DNA of 64,000 nucleotides from Protula sp. h YS-2021 (Eukaryota > Annelida > Polychaeta > Sabellida > Serpulidae). The stretch spans positions 24,318,081 through 24,382,080 of the forward strand of contig OX457031.1 of NCBI GenBank assembly GCA_949752745.1, given 5' to 3'. The position numbers and the translations under genes were made by a program. Below, in pieces: positions 13,231 through 24,878 of this stretch. Within the stretch, counting starts at the first letter, position 1. The number at the start of each line of letters is the position of its first letter. The notes beneath the pieces are model-generated. The model was not told the origin of the DNA. It was given only the letters and a program-made list of their open reading frames with translations, and ran no database searches.

Positions 13231-14121
13231 AACAAATAAGAAGTTGCACAAACACCCTGCTGTGTTGTACCCGTCACTTTTATTACCTACACAGTTAAGG
13301 GAAAACAGTTCCATGCTAGCCTCGTACCACGACATATGATCGATGCCACCATGAAGTTGGTGTTGCGATGACCAGCCACAATGGCGAGTTGTTGTACCTG
13401 CTACAGATACGACGCCGCTGTGCCGACCACATAATCGATTCTTCACAGAGTCAAATGCGTCTAGAAGCGGATACACCACTCCCCACCGTGATAAACAACG
13501 TACCAACAACTACCATTGGCGTGTAAAATCGCAGAAAGAGATAGCGTATGCAACTCCCCAAAAAAGGTAACAGAAGTCGAAACTCCCTACACCGTGAAAC
13601 ATCCATGTCTAAACTAACCTACAATGCCCTGGTGTGGCAGAGGAAAGAGGGTCGGTGGAAAGTTAAAACTTTCCCGTTTGCAGAGCCAGTTCAATGCAAA
13701 CTGTTTGCTGACAATGAAGGAAGCCCTCGAAATGGAAACTGAGGAAATCGCCCAGAAACCACCTCACTATTACACATAACCTACACTACGTTTTGATGGC
13801 AGGGATGCATTTACCGAACGAAAGTCGGTTTGACAAAACCCAGAACTATGACGTGTAAGAATCAGCAAAGTCAGCAAAACTATTCAAAACGTATCCGTAG
13901 CCAGTAAAAACTTACAGCATAAGTAGAGATAATATCCCAAATAAATAATATCCAAAAAGTATGCATTTACCTTGATTTTGACCGGAAAAATCTCCTGTTA
14001 TTCGGATCGCCATAAGTTGGGAATGGTTAAGTCATATGATTGGAACTGCAGTGTGAGCTGATTGGTCGGTTGGTTGACAGGCATTGTAAACATAGCAACA
14101 GGGCACCTAGTAAGGATACCC

Positions 14122-14231
14122 ATGTGGTGCTATGTGTTTCAAAGAATCTTTTATTATGGATCGTGATTACCAATGTTTAATACATTAAAAACCCACAGCG
14201 GTGGCTTCGTCGTTTACAAGCCGATATTTTC
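14122..14231. repeat. Right inverted terminal repeat of the DIRS-like element
   Basis: Inverted counterpart of 9035-9144. Shared blocks include AATGTTTAATACATT and GGCTTCGT. Confidence 0.7.
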
Positions 14232-15520
14232 GAAATTAAAATGTGGAATATAGAATTTGCTACGTTTCCCATGCTATCTGACTCATACGGTGTTACGTAG
14301 TTAAACTTAACACAAAACTATGCTTATTTTTATGGTTTTTTTATTGTTGAGCATTTATGTTATTAAAATTTGTTTATATTAAATCATCCGAAATTTAATG
14401 AATGAAAAACAGAGCCGTGTTGCTTTTTTCACTCCCTGTATAATAGCAACAGCAAACTTTAATATACAAAACATCAAACTTTTCAATAAAAGAGCAATTT
14501 TAACACTTACTATTTATCGACCAGTTTGCATTAAACTTCTAGGATACATGTTATAAATAAGTTTAAAGCATATAGGCTTAAAATTAGATTCTCACAAATA
14601 TATGTAGTGTGCACTCTACAAAATAATTCCTTTCACATATCATTCAGAAGCTTTATTAGACCAACGAATTGCTTTTAACAGCATATTTCTTATGTTCATA
14701 TGTTTACGAAATGGTTTCAAACACCATCAAGTCTCCAAACTATTTATCTGGTTCACAGAATTTTGGTTGTACCGATGACAATGGCACTTATGCACCACAC
14801 ACCCACGACAGTGTTGCAAATGTAAGAAAGTTAGTTGCAAGCGGAATTGTGCAATTTCCACCTCTCTTACTCAGGTTGCACCTCAAGGATTTATTTTCGT
14901 GCCACCTTTGTGCATTTTCACTTGGCGTAACTAAGCAGTTCAGCCACTTTAGAAATAACTTCTCAAAAATTCTTCCATTTCTGATCATTCTTCCACCAGG
15001 TCAAATTGTTCGCTATCAGGAATATTTTGCTCTTGTATAAATGCTCGAGCAAGACGCTTCTTAAAAATTTTGCAACGCTTTTTTTTTTGTCTAATTGTCA
15101 TTTAATTCGTCCCACCATCGACTTGATTTGGTGGTAGAATGTTTGCAATGACATACATGCCATACAATTCTTGGAATATTTTCCCCATTACTCCACCTTC
15201 TTTGACTCAGAGAATTTAACATCCATATAACATAAAACTTCTTAAGGTGCATATCACACAGTAGTTGATGCTTTTATATGTCTACGCACTAAGTTGTAAC
15301 AGCTTTGACCAGATTAGAGTATTTCTCATGATTATTATTGGTGGACATGATATCCCTTCGCATTCTTCAAACGCATATCTCTCCACCATTTATTAACAAA
15401 GTTATTGCCAAAACACATTCTATTACAAAAGATAAGTAAATAATATACATATAATATTGAACATAGCAAAAATAATTAAAAAACAGTGATAGTCACTCAT
15501 AGATAACATGTTCTCGAATA
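14232..15520. other. AT-rich stretch without recognised genes
   Basis: A 120-codon open stretch at 14669-15040 has no recognisable domain and no convincing splice borders. Nothing else is visible. Confidence 0.5.
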
Positions 15521-15529
15521 TCGTCCACA

Positions 15530-18118
15530 AATGGTATTTTGATTAATGATATAACTGACCATTTACTGATTTTTTGCTGTATTGAATATGGCAAAATTGT
15601 CAAAGACACTTCAAAGGTTTATAAATTTACACGAAGATTAACTAAAGAAATCTTTTTATCTATACAATGTGAGCTTAAGAACTATAATTGGGATGAAATA
15701 TATGAAGCAAGGGATCCTAATAGCGTCTATGCTAAATTCGTGACCGTGGTTAGGGAAACTTACGATAGGTATGCTCCTCACAGAAAAGTAAAATAGATAA
15801 TAAAAAACACCATTCACCATGGTTAACTCCGAACTTAATTAAGTGCTGTAAAAAAAGTACAGATTATACAAGCGATGCATAACAAATAAGACAAGAAAAA
15901 ATGAAAACAAATATAAAAATTACAGAAATATGTTAAATTCAATTCCGAAATTAAGCAAGAAAAAATATTATAGTGACCTATTAAACTTACACAAAAATAG
16001 TATTGAGAAACTTGGAAAATATTAAATAAAATTATTAAACCTAATCGACATGTTGCAAGCATCCCAAAATATTTCCTTAGCGACGATAACAGAAAAGTGA
16101 CTGACACCAAAGATATTTCAAATGGCTTCAACAACTTCTTTGCAAATGTTGGTGCTAAGTTAGCAGATCAAATTGAAACAGTTGACAACAATGGGAGTAT
16201 CTACGACTACTTACCCAAAGTAAAGAAAACACTATGTTCATCTCTCCAGTAAACGAAGTAGAAATCCTGAACATTGTTAACAGCTATAAAAGTAAAACGT
16301 CCACCGATTGTGATGATTTAGACATGGCCATTATTAAAAACGTTATACATTGCATTGTCGGTCCGTTTGCTTATATTTGCAATTTATCTCTTCTCAATGG
16401 TATATTCCCGGATCAAATGAAAATAGCTAAAATAATCGCTTTATACAAAGCCGGTTGTAAATACCAATTCACAAATTATCGTCCGGTGTCTCTCTTACCT
16501 CAATTTTCAAAAATACTAGAAAAAAGCATTCAATAAAAGACTAATTGACTTCATTGAAAAATTTAGACTGATTTGTGATTCACAATATGGCTTCAGAGCC
16601 AACAGATCAACTTCTTTAGCTATAATTTACCTGATCGAACAAATCACTGATAATCTCGATACTAAGAAGTAACTATTGGTGTATTTATAGACCTTAAGAA
16701 GGCTTTTGATACAGTCAATCATCAATTATTATTGCAAAAACTTAAACACTACGGAGTGAGGGGTACAGCAAATAAGTGGTTTGAAAATTATCTTGGAAAC
16801 CGAAAGCAGTAGGTATATTTTAATGGGTGTTGTTCGGAAATCTGTAATGTATCCTGTGGCGTACCTCAAGGGTCAATTCTTGGCCCCTTACTATTTATAA
16901 TGTATATTAATGATATAATTAAGGTCTCTAAATTACTGAAGTTTGTACTCTTCGCGAATGATACGAATATTTTTGCTTCTGGTTTATGTTTATGCTCAAA
17001 TATAAATTATGAACTAGAAAAGCTTAATACTTGGTTTAGTATAAATAAATTATCTTTAAATCTTGCTAAAACAAACTATATGATTTTTGCAAATAGAATT
17101 GTACCAAACATATCTTTAAGGTGGTGCAGCACAGAAATAGATAGAGTACAAGTAACGAAATTTTTGGGCGTACTAGTCGATGAAAAACTCTGTTAGAAAT
17201 ACCATATTGACAGAGTTAGTAGTAAATTGTCAAAATGTTCTTCAGTCATTTTCAAAGCAAGTACAGTATTACAAATTGAGTCCCTTCAAACCTTGTACAA
17301 TTCCCTGTTCTTGCCTTATATATCGTATTGCACGAAAATCCGGGGCAGTGCATATAAAAGCAACTTGCAGTGTATCACGACGGCGCAAAATAGAGTAATA
17401 AGAATAATTGCACGCTTGAACACGCAACAATGTTATTTCGCATATTTTCAATAGTAAAAAATTCACTGACTTAATGAAACTTAAGACACTTATAGTGGTT
17501 CAAAAAGCTAAATTGAATTTACTGCCTCCTAGTCTGCAATGCAAATTTAATTTGCAGGACTATGATGGCAAATATGTGCTGAGAAACACCAGTAAATTTA
17601 AATTACGTTATGCTAGGACTACATTAAAATCAAAGTGTGTAATTGTAGGAGGAGTTAATATGTATAACTCACTGTCTGTTAATGTAAAGTCGACTACAAA
17701 CATTGTGCTGTTTAAGAAATTGTTCAAAGCATTCGTCCTTCACAGCTATCTGTTTAATGATGTGTAAGAACTTCACCTAAATAACCTTAGAACTATTGCC
17801 AGTTACAGCTAATGTTAAAAATTAACACGTAAAAATCTGTTCAATACAAAACAATAAACCACTTCTTAAAATGTAAATCCTCTGTTCTATTAATTTTCGC
17901 AATTTGGAAGCTATCTATGTCGCATGCTTAATTGTTTAGTTTCTGTCGTTTCTGTCGAAATGGAAAGTTCAAATATGTTAAAAGGCAATTCTCTAGATAA
18001 GTTTCACACTTTTTTGAATGTGCCTTTTTCCTTCTATTGATAGAGTCAAATATATTGTATTACTTGTAATTTATGAACTATGTAACTTAGAACGAAATAA
18101 ACGATTTGATTTGATTTC
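15530..18118 (+). mobile_element. Non-LTR retrotransposon (LINE, Jockey/CR1 group), 5'-truncated and decayed
   Basis: The copy starts in the endonuclease-RT linker: NDITDHLLIF (15545), then NSVYAKFVTVV. The RT follows in shifted frames: NYRPVSLLPQFSKILEKS (16476-16530), FIDLKKAFDTVNHQ (about 16686), GVPQGSILGPLLFIMYINDI (16860-16919) and FLGVLVDEK (17161). The catalytic FADD is changed to FAND (about 16952), which by itself should abolish activity. Stops and shifts occur at about 16671 and 16810. The 3' end has AATAAA near 18097 and a short tail of TTTGA repeats, as in CR1/L2-like elements that end in microsatellites. LINE RTs copy their own RNA at a nicked target site. Confidence 0.88.
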
Positions 18119-18120
18119 GG

Positions 18121-18215
18121 TGAATGTGAAACACCCTTTGTGGTGTTTATGCCTCGTTGTTATAAAACAGCATCTGATGAACCGCCGTAGAGGTTGGCTG
18201 TTGAACAACAACGAT
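18121..18215 (-). repeat. Dispersed repeat, CAACAGCCAACCTC family, copy 1
   Basis: The reverse complement contains TTGTTCAACAGCCAACCTC and CGGCGGTTC, shared with 28868-28964 (plus) and 36938-37024 (plus). Confidence 0.6.
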
Positions 18216-18540
18216 TTGGGCCCAGGCCAGCTTAACAAGTATTCACATATAAGTGGTTGCAGTTACGAAAAATACTGCCATACACGAATATTAATGTGTA
18301 TTTAATAAATAAAAACAGTGTTCTGAATGATAAAAATTCCAAATTTGACAGGGCGATAATATGAGTTTATAGGTACATAAGCTTTCCCAATAAAAACGCG
18401 CAAAAATTCTGCGTTTCGAATAAAAAACTGGGTAAAATGACAGAAATGATGCAGAGATTTCGCATAAATGTCAAATTTTTCTTACACTAAAGAGAAATCT
18501 GGTTTTAACAACCCGTATGCTATTTTAAAAATTTATTAAA

Positions 18541-18907
18541 AGTTTTTAACAAATAGCTTCAAATTTCATTTTCCTATATGTTCCGAGTATGAGCTGTTTT
18601 TTTTTCGATATTTCTTCCATACTTTCTATCATTTTCGTTCTTTTATCCGGTTCCCTCGCAGTCGAAATTCTAAGTTCTTTCGCATTTTTTTCGAAACACC
18701 CAATGTGTGTTTGACTTATAAATGTTTTAACAAATAGTTTCAAGTTTCAATTTCTTTTGTGTTCCGAGTATAAGCTGTTTTTTTTTGTGATATTTCTTCT
18801 ATATTTTTCTATCATTTCTTTCAGTTGTTTACCCGGTTCCTTCGCAGTCGTAATTCAAAATTCTTTCGCATTTTATTCGAAACAGCCAAAGTGTGATTTG
18901 GCTTATA
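18541..18907. repeat. Tandem pair of about 181 bp, with two weaker copies downstream
   Basis: Copies begin at about 18548 and 18729 (AACAAATAG.TTCAA.TTTC) and share TGTTCCGAGTAT, CTATCATTT, CCCGGTTC and TTCTTTCGCATTTT. Weaker related copies are visible at about 19650-19800 and 19985-20105 (TTTCTATCATTTC, CTTTATCTGAA). A fragment lies near 29850-29890. Confidence 0.7.
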
Positions 18908-19130
18908 TTGCTAGCTTGAGACAATGGCCCAGTTCACGGTTTCGAATGCGCATGCTCAGTAGAATAAAATTCGCAGGGTCACATTGGAGACAAACATAAA
19001 AATAAGTAAGGTAAATATGCTGAAAATAAACTATCTCTGTCGTGACTTATCTGTAATATGTCAAGATTTATTGGAACCTGGGAAAATTTATTCATTACTT
19101 AAAATGGGTTTCTAAAACAGTAAAGCTGTA

Positions 19131-19374
19131 TACGAGGCAAGGAACAGTGAAATTGACCAGTACATCGAAATTGGTTAAATTTCAAACTGGTCTAATGGCT
19201 GGTGAAGAATATTATGACCTATAATAAGAACGTAATAGTGAATCGCGTGGCTTCTAGTTTGTAAACAAACATGGAATAACCGGTACAAACGCTGTTTTCA
19301 CTTTAAAAGAACACATTTTCAGTTTTGCCAATTTCGATGTGTTGTTCAATTTGATATTTCTCTCCTTGTACGTA
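19131..19374 (+). mobile_element. Short inverted-repeat element (MITE-like), copy 1
   Basis: The element has imperfect terminal inverted repeats of about 45 bp. The left end is TACGAGGCAAGGAACAGT.. and continues GTACATCGAAATTGG. The right end, CCAATTTCGATGTGTTGTTC.., closes with TCTCCTTGTACGTA. TA at both ends would fit a Tc1/mariner-type TA target. It has no coding capacity. A second copy lies inverted at 29162-29387. Confidence 0.72.
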
Positions 19375-20214
19375 TTTCAGAATAGTTTTGATGTTTTCTC
19401 CATTGAGTCACTTGCATGTTTATCTGCCAACAGCTGGAGTCCTGTGTTTCCTACATCCCGCAGACGAAACTATGGGGCGGCTTTTGGATTGTAACCATAA
19501 CTCAGTCAAAATCACAGGTGTAAATCACGAAATCAAATTATAGGGGAATAATAACAGTGCCCAGCGTTATTAAAATGAGAGGCTTTTAAAACGAGGATAG
19601 ACAGATTTTACGTAAATATCAAATTTCTTTTTTTTTTTTTTTTTTTTTGAAGTTTTAAAAATTATTTTTTTATTGCCATTGTTTACATGTTCTGAGCTGT
19701 TTTTATGATAATTTTTTTATCATTTTCCCTCCTTTTTTACCCAGTTTGGTTGCAGTCTTTTCTATGGAGGTGTTGTTTCGGCTGCAAATTGTTTGGGTTA
19801 AATTACAAAGAAACGATAAGGTAAAAAAAAAACATCAAAATTCTAGTTTTCTTTCAACATGCGTACTTTTGAATTTAAAAAGACATCATATGATCTTTCA
19901 ATAACCATTTTACATATTATTCAGCCCTATTAATAGCCAACATGTTAATATGTTTCTGACAAAATTTAATTATGTAGATTTTTGCCAGGTTTCTATCATT
20001 TCTTTATACCTTTATCTGAACTGAATTCAGTCGAAACGCAGAAGTCCAAGTACGAATCCGCTTATTCTTGTGCATTTTCTTCGCAAAGTATGATTAGGCT
20101 TATAGTCCTGGGTTTGAATCAAAGCACTTACTGCTACTTACGGAAGAGCAATAGATCAGCTCTTGTTATCCCGGGATTCAAAATTACTACCAATTGCCAG
20201 CTTTGTAGATTACT

Positions 20215-20410
20215 TTGGTCGGCTACTGAACTGCCACCCACCTTGCCCAGAACACGGCTCAAATATGGCGATTCAGTATTTAGTCATGCAGCACCAGTGC
20301 CCCGAATTTTATTGAAGCACATAAAATTTCAACTTTGTTAATTGAATTCAAAACACAGCTGAAAACTTTCTTGTTTTATAAGGTATATTATTGCGCGCTT
20401 AGCGGGTTGG
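20215..20410 (+). mobile_element. LINE (CR1/L2-like) C-terminal relic
   Basis: Conceptual translation gives LPRTRLKYGDSVFSHAAP, then after a frameshift STLLIEFKTQLKTFLFYK. This is the usual C-terminal sequence of CR1/L2-type Pol (RT..YG.RAFS.AAP..WNSLP..FK..LKT.LF). Only about 60 codons remain. Confidence 0.72.
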
Positions 20411-20419
20411 CTAGGAAAC

Positions 20420-21791
20420 ACGTTTATGGTAAGTGATGATAATTTTTAGACCGAAAAAGAACTTGAAATGAGAAAGTGCATTACTACACCAGCTCGTGTT
20501 TTCAGCATTTTGAGATTAAAAGCTACGTGTCGAATGCACCTTCGTTGGAATTTAATATAAATAAAAGGTGGGTGGGGGGGAGGGGGGGTGGGGAGATGGG
20601 GTGTTGCGACTCAAGCACTGTCAGTGAACCGCGCAAAGCTACCTTAACTTGTTTGCTAGGACATCAAAGCCGAATATTTGACAAAAATGCTATAGGCAAC
20701 CAGAGGACAGCACGGTAAAAGACGACCTCATGTTGCCGTCATTTCTAAACATACGGCTGTCTAACCATATATTACAAGAAGTATGTAATTCATCATTATA
20801 TTCAAGCCTTGGCATGCTGTATCACGGGGCCAATTCCAAAGAATGTGATATATGCACAGTCGAGGTTTGCGGAAGAGCGGATTCGGGTATTACCCTGATA
20901 TCGTACGAGGTCAGACATGAAGTCGCGGAAGCTACCCTCGTGGATGGTTCGGCAGTCTGGAGCTACCAGTACAGACGACAGTCTCCCATATAAAGTACTT
21001 GAACAATATTTTTTACTGTACAATACTTTGTAGAAAATAAAATGCAGCTTATTTATTTTTCCCGTATGCGATTCTTCAGCTCAGGTGCTAAATTTAAATA
21101 AAATAGAAGATACTGTGAAAGTGGAATTGTAGAGAAATAGACACATAAGTTCGGCTTAATAAAGATGGTTTTTGTTAATATGAGTGCGTGTAACACTCCA
21201 ATTATGCTTTAAGTATTGTGATAACTTAGTGGGCATATAAGAAAAATGAATGTGGAAATTTCCAGTTTGGAAGAAAAATTTCCGAGTTTCTGCAGTTTGC
21301 AATTACTGGTGTCGTTAAGTACACAGGTGTGTGAAACAGCATAGAGTTTCCTGATGTAAAAACAATGAAAGATTTATTTTTACGGAATTTACAGTATGTT
21401 TGTTTGACAATAGGGGCCAGAGCATTCATTGGTTTGCAAGTCAAAGCTGAAGTTTGAAGGATCCATAGTGTACTCGTATAATGAATGTGACTGTGCTTTG
21501 CTGTGCGATGACATTATGTGAGTATTGATCGACTACGATCAACAAAAGCATATCGTACTTCTATGTGTAAATAAATTTTCAGCATAGATAACCTTTAAAT
21601 AAAAATTTTCTTTGTATGACAGAGTTTACATTCAAACAACTTCCTTCCACTAATTTTTCAAGACTGGTGAATCAGTTACTTATATCAGTTCAAGTTAAAG
21701 AAACGCGGACAAAAGCTATTTGAATAAATTGAGTTAAAACAAACGCTGAGCTTTTCGAAGTTTGAGTTAGGAGAATCCACCGTATTTACAG
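20420..21791. other. No recognised gene; upstream of the exonuclease exons
   Basis: A G-rich tract (about 20568-20600) and AT-rich DNA are visible. The missing 5' exon or exons of the exonuclease should lie here or further left. I looked for its usual IVYSYD-like N-terminal segment and did not find it. Confidence 0.4.
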
Positions 21792-23990
21792 AACAAATCT
21801 AGAAGTCAGTGATAAGCAAGAACTGTTGGTCGGATTTGACATGGAATGGCCTGTGACGTATGCACGGGGTAGGGAGGACAAGACAGCCCTCATACAATTG
21901 TGCACATCGCTCGATCGCTGTTTTCTGTTTCAAGTCAGCTGCATGCCAGGTGTGAATTTTGTTTGAGGGAGACGTTATATGGGATGGGTTCAAGGGTAAA
22001 CTCACACGACTACAGTATGTAAAAGGTTTATGTTCTGAATCTTGCTTTTAATGAGCCTTTAAAAACTTAGCTGATGTCGCGATTCGTATCACAAGCTAAA
22101 TTTAAGCTACATTGTAGTCTTGTACTTTTGTGACTTTTGTACTTTTTTCCTGAAAACCCCTTTGTTTTAGACAGTGTTTTCTAAGTGCGATCTTTTCTAA
22201 ACCGAACTTTGTTTTGTATAGGTTTACCGGGACCGTTGAAAGATTTACTGAATGACCATCGAGTTAAAAAGATTGGAGTTGGCATCGAAAGGTATAATGC
22301 ACATCAGAAAAACCACCACGTCAATGCAATAGAGAAGTAATTCGGGCTTTCCAGAGTGGTTTATTTTAGGGTGATTTTTGATCGTCATAGCGAACTGTGG
22401 AGCTGCTAGGGATTACTTAGATCATGTACCCTGTAAAAATAGTGACTTGTTTGAAAACATATAAGCCCATAAGTTCTTCATTTGTACGTTTTGAGTCTTT
22501 TGTCATTTAATAATAAAGTATTCTTTGTTAGGAGTATAAACAGGCATTAAATTTAGTTTTTAAAATAAAAAATGTATCTAACATATGATGTGATACAGTG
22601 ACCTGTGGAAGCTGGACAGGGATTTTGCAGGCATACGCGCACGAGACATCATGAAGCAGAGCATGATTAATTTATCTACAGAAGCCAATGCGCAGCTAGG
22701 AAGCAAGGAGAACTGGAGCCTGGACAGCCTAACGAGGCATCTGGTATGGACTACGTATGTGAAAAAAAAATAAATAATAATAAAAAACATATGCTCTTTA
22801 TTTTTATTCCATCATTGCCAATGTGCATAGAAAGGAAAGAGTAGTACTTTGGCAACGTGCCAGATTAATAAGAAATTATAACTTTACAACAAATCATGAG
22901 CTAAAACTAAAACTACACTCGCTTTTGGACTGATCTGAAAACCCTCTTAGTCTTGCGCTCTGTTCCCACTCGCCTTTCACGCTCGTGCTACAAGCCGCGG
23001 GATGATTTTTGGGATCACTCCGGCGGTTCTTTGTTTATATCATTACACCTCGACTGTATACCTTTAGTATCTTAATTTTCGGTGATACTATTGTCACATA
23101 CACCGTGCAATAGATAAGCAGATAGTAAAATCTCGAATAAACCGTGTGAGTGCCATATATTTAAAGGCAATGCCCGTCCATGCATGAGGGAAGCGGTACT
23201 AATATGTGCCTGCTGTATTCCCCTGGGTATAATGCTTTCTTGTAGCTGCACAAATACCTAGAGAAAGGGAGTGACGTGCGGAGAGGAGCATGGGATAAGT
23301 ACCCGCTGACTGAAGAGCAGCAGATGTATGCGGCCACCGACGCCTACGTGAGTGCAGGAGTCACACAACGTCCATGCTCTTTCCATTCTTAACCCCGTCC
23401 CCCCTCTCCCCCAAATAAAGCCTTTCCCCGCTCGGTCCCATTCCTTGCCTGCCTCTCTTTTTTATTTATTCCCCACAGGGGGAATATATGCGGTCTGTCG
23501 GTCGGTCTGTCATGAAGAGCTTGTTAACACGATAACTTAAAAACTGCTGCAAGGATTTTAATGAAACTTGGTATGTAGCTTCTATGGGAGCAAACACAGA
23601 TTGGTATTGTAAATGGGCCAGGTTCGTCCAAGGAAAATGGACCAACTGGACTTAGAAAATTTCAGCTCTTGAGTGACTATTGATGGGCGTGCTAAACTGA
23701 TGGGGGCCTGTGGGGAATATGTGGGCTATGCACACTGCTTTAGTTTTTCATTTTATGAATTTATTTTTGGTACAGTACGAACGAGTACGAATTTTTACTT
23801 ATCACAATCTGTTTGCAAGTGGATTGAGCGTCATCGTTATCTTTTGTTTTAACTTAAAAACTGTCCATTCCTTCGAAGTGCTTGTGTACTTTTTTGACAT
23901 ACGTGACCCCTCCTTTATTATCAGGCGTGTCTGCTGCTTTACGAGGAGCTACGCAAGCGGAAGTGCGTCACGTCCATGCAGAGCACGTGA
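21792..23990 (+). CDS. WRN-type 3'-5' exonuclease (DEDDy family), stand-alone; 5' partial
   Basis: Five exons join in phase: 21792-21949, 22222-22291, 22599-22743, 23246-23347 and 23925-23990. All introns are GT..AG. The product matches the exonuclease domain of Werner protein. Exo I is [15 protein letters not shown] (catalytic D and E), exo II is [18 protein letters not shown] (D) and exo III is [16 protein letters not shown] (Y and D). All DEDDy residues are present. Such enzymes remove nucleotides from 3' DNA ends during repair and replication. The protein ends about 20 residues after exo III (YEELRKRKC..), with no helicase, so it is a stand-alone exonuclease like those of other invertebrates and plants. 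The first exon begins in mid-codon, so at least one upstream exon is missing. AATAAA lies at 24250. Confidence 0.9.
23464..23746 (-). repeat. Dispersed repeat of about 290 bp, copy 1 (inside exonuclease intron 4)
   Basis: Same family as 41498-41790 and 42006-42322, in opposite orientation. It is bounded by TTATTCCCCACAGGGGGAATA at one end and GCACACTGCTTTAGTTT at the other. It contains AACTGCTGCAAGGATTTTA and a GGTCGGTCTGTC tract. Confidence 0.85.
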
Positions 23991-24208
23991 TCGAAATCCT
24001 CCTAGGCGGAATAAGTGGTCGAGGAACTGCATAAGAGGAAACACGTCACGCTCCGTGCAGAACACGTGATCGAGGAACTACGCAAGTGAAAGTGCGTCAC
24101 GTCCATACGGAACACGTGATCGGGAAGCTCTGCAAGCGGAAGTGTGTCACTCCTGTGTCGACCAAGTGATCGAGGAACCACGCAAGCGAAGACCACGTGC
24201 CCGAATGC
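23943..24208 (+). repeat. 50-bp minisatellite derived from the exonuclease's last exon
   Basis: The first unit (23943-23992) is the end of the coding exon and its stop. Further units start at 24021, 24072, 24122 and 24172 (last partial), with a shortened unit at 23993-24020. Units share GAGGAACTACGCAAG.., GTGCGTCACGTCC and CACGTGATC. They lie in the 3' UTR, before the AATAAA at 24250. Confidence 0.85.
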
Positions 24209-24249
24209 GTCTTGATATTTGGCCAATTCTAATATTGAATTCTCAAAAG

Positions 24250-24255
24250 AATAAA
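24250..24255 (+). terminator. Poly(A) signal of the exonuclease gene
   Basis: AATAAA, 260 bp after the stop and just beyond the minisatellite. Confidence 0.6.
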
Positions 24256-24261
24256 CACGCA

Positions 24262-24735
24262 CTCAGTGCATCATCTTCTGGACAGTAAGATGGCGAAGTA
24301 TTTTGTTGATAGTTTTTTTTTTTTTTTGGTTTTATAACCATTATTATTTCTGCCTGATGTCATGCATCACTGGTTCTACAGTTACCTCACGTGTGAACTG
24401 GAAAATGTGTTCTGAATTTCTGCGAGTATTTGACATGTACGAGAATAAGAACTATTATTATTTTGTGATGTGTACTGTATATATTCGAATCTCCATCATT
24501 GACCAATATCACTTCGACTGGTTTCCACCAAGAGTCCACTTGAAACGGGTATTCATTCTGTACTGTATATGTGTGAATTAGTCAATGATACTGTTGTGAT
24601 CAGTAATAAGTTTCCTGTTCTTATAGTAAACATAGAGTAAAGCAAGATATCACCATGTGACGTCAGAGGTCCTGGATATCATTCGAGAGAAGGTTTTTTT
24701 AATATTTCAAGATCTTTAACAAATAAAACAAATGT
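24262..24735. other. Gene-free interval
   Basis: A short AT-rich interval between the 3' ends of two convergent genes. No feature is recognised. Confidence 0.5.
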
Positions 24736-24741
24736 TTTATT
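24736..24741 (-). terminator. Poly(A) signal of the 90-residue secreted-protein gene
   Basis: AATAAA on the minus strand, about 140 bp after the stop. Another is at about 24748-24753. Confidence 0.5.
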
Positions 24742-24878
24742 TCTCTTTTTATTCATTTTTCTATGTCATACCCATTAGGCATTTAATGATTATCTAATAT
24801 AAAGGAAGGTTCTCTGTTGTTCAGTTGATTTGTCTATCTGACATTTGATCTGTTCATTTCCTTACTGCAAAAATATTT

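Larger units (their letters stand above)
9035..14231 (-). mobile_element. DIRS-like retrotransposon, decayed, with inverted terminal repeats
   Basis: The minus strand carries a broken DIRS-type RT/RNase H between 10.8 and 9.6 kb. Sequences of about 110 bp at 9035-9144 and 14122-14231 are inverted copies of one another, roughly three-quarters identical by eye. Both share TGTATTAAACATT and an ATTCTTT block. DIRS elements characteristically have inverted terminal repeats and use a tyrosine recombinase instead of an integrase. I could not recognise the recombinase or methyltransferase frames, so the copy seems internally deleted. Element polarity is right to left: gag-like region, RT, then RNase H. 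A degenerate minisatellite sits in its 5' part. Confidence 0.72.

Noticed and set aside
13548..13742. 64-codon plus-strand frame
   Set aside because: It lies within the DIRS-like element, on the strand opposite its coding direction, with no recognisable domain.
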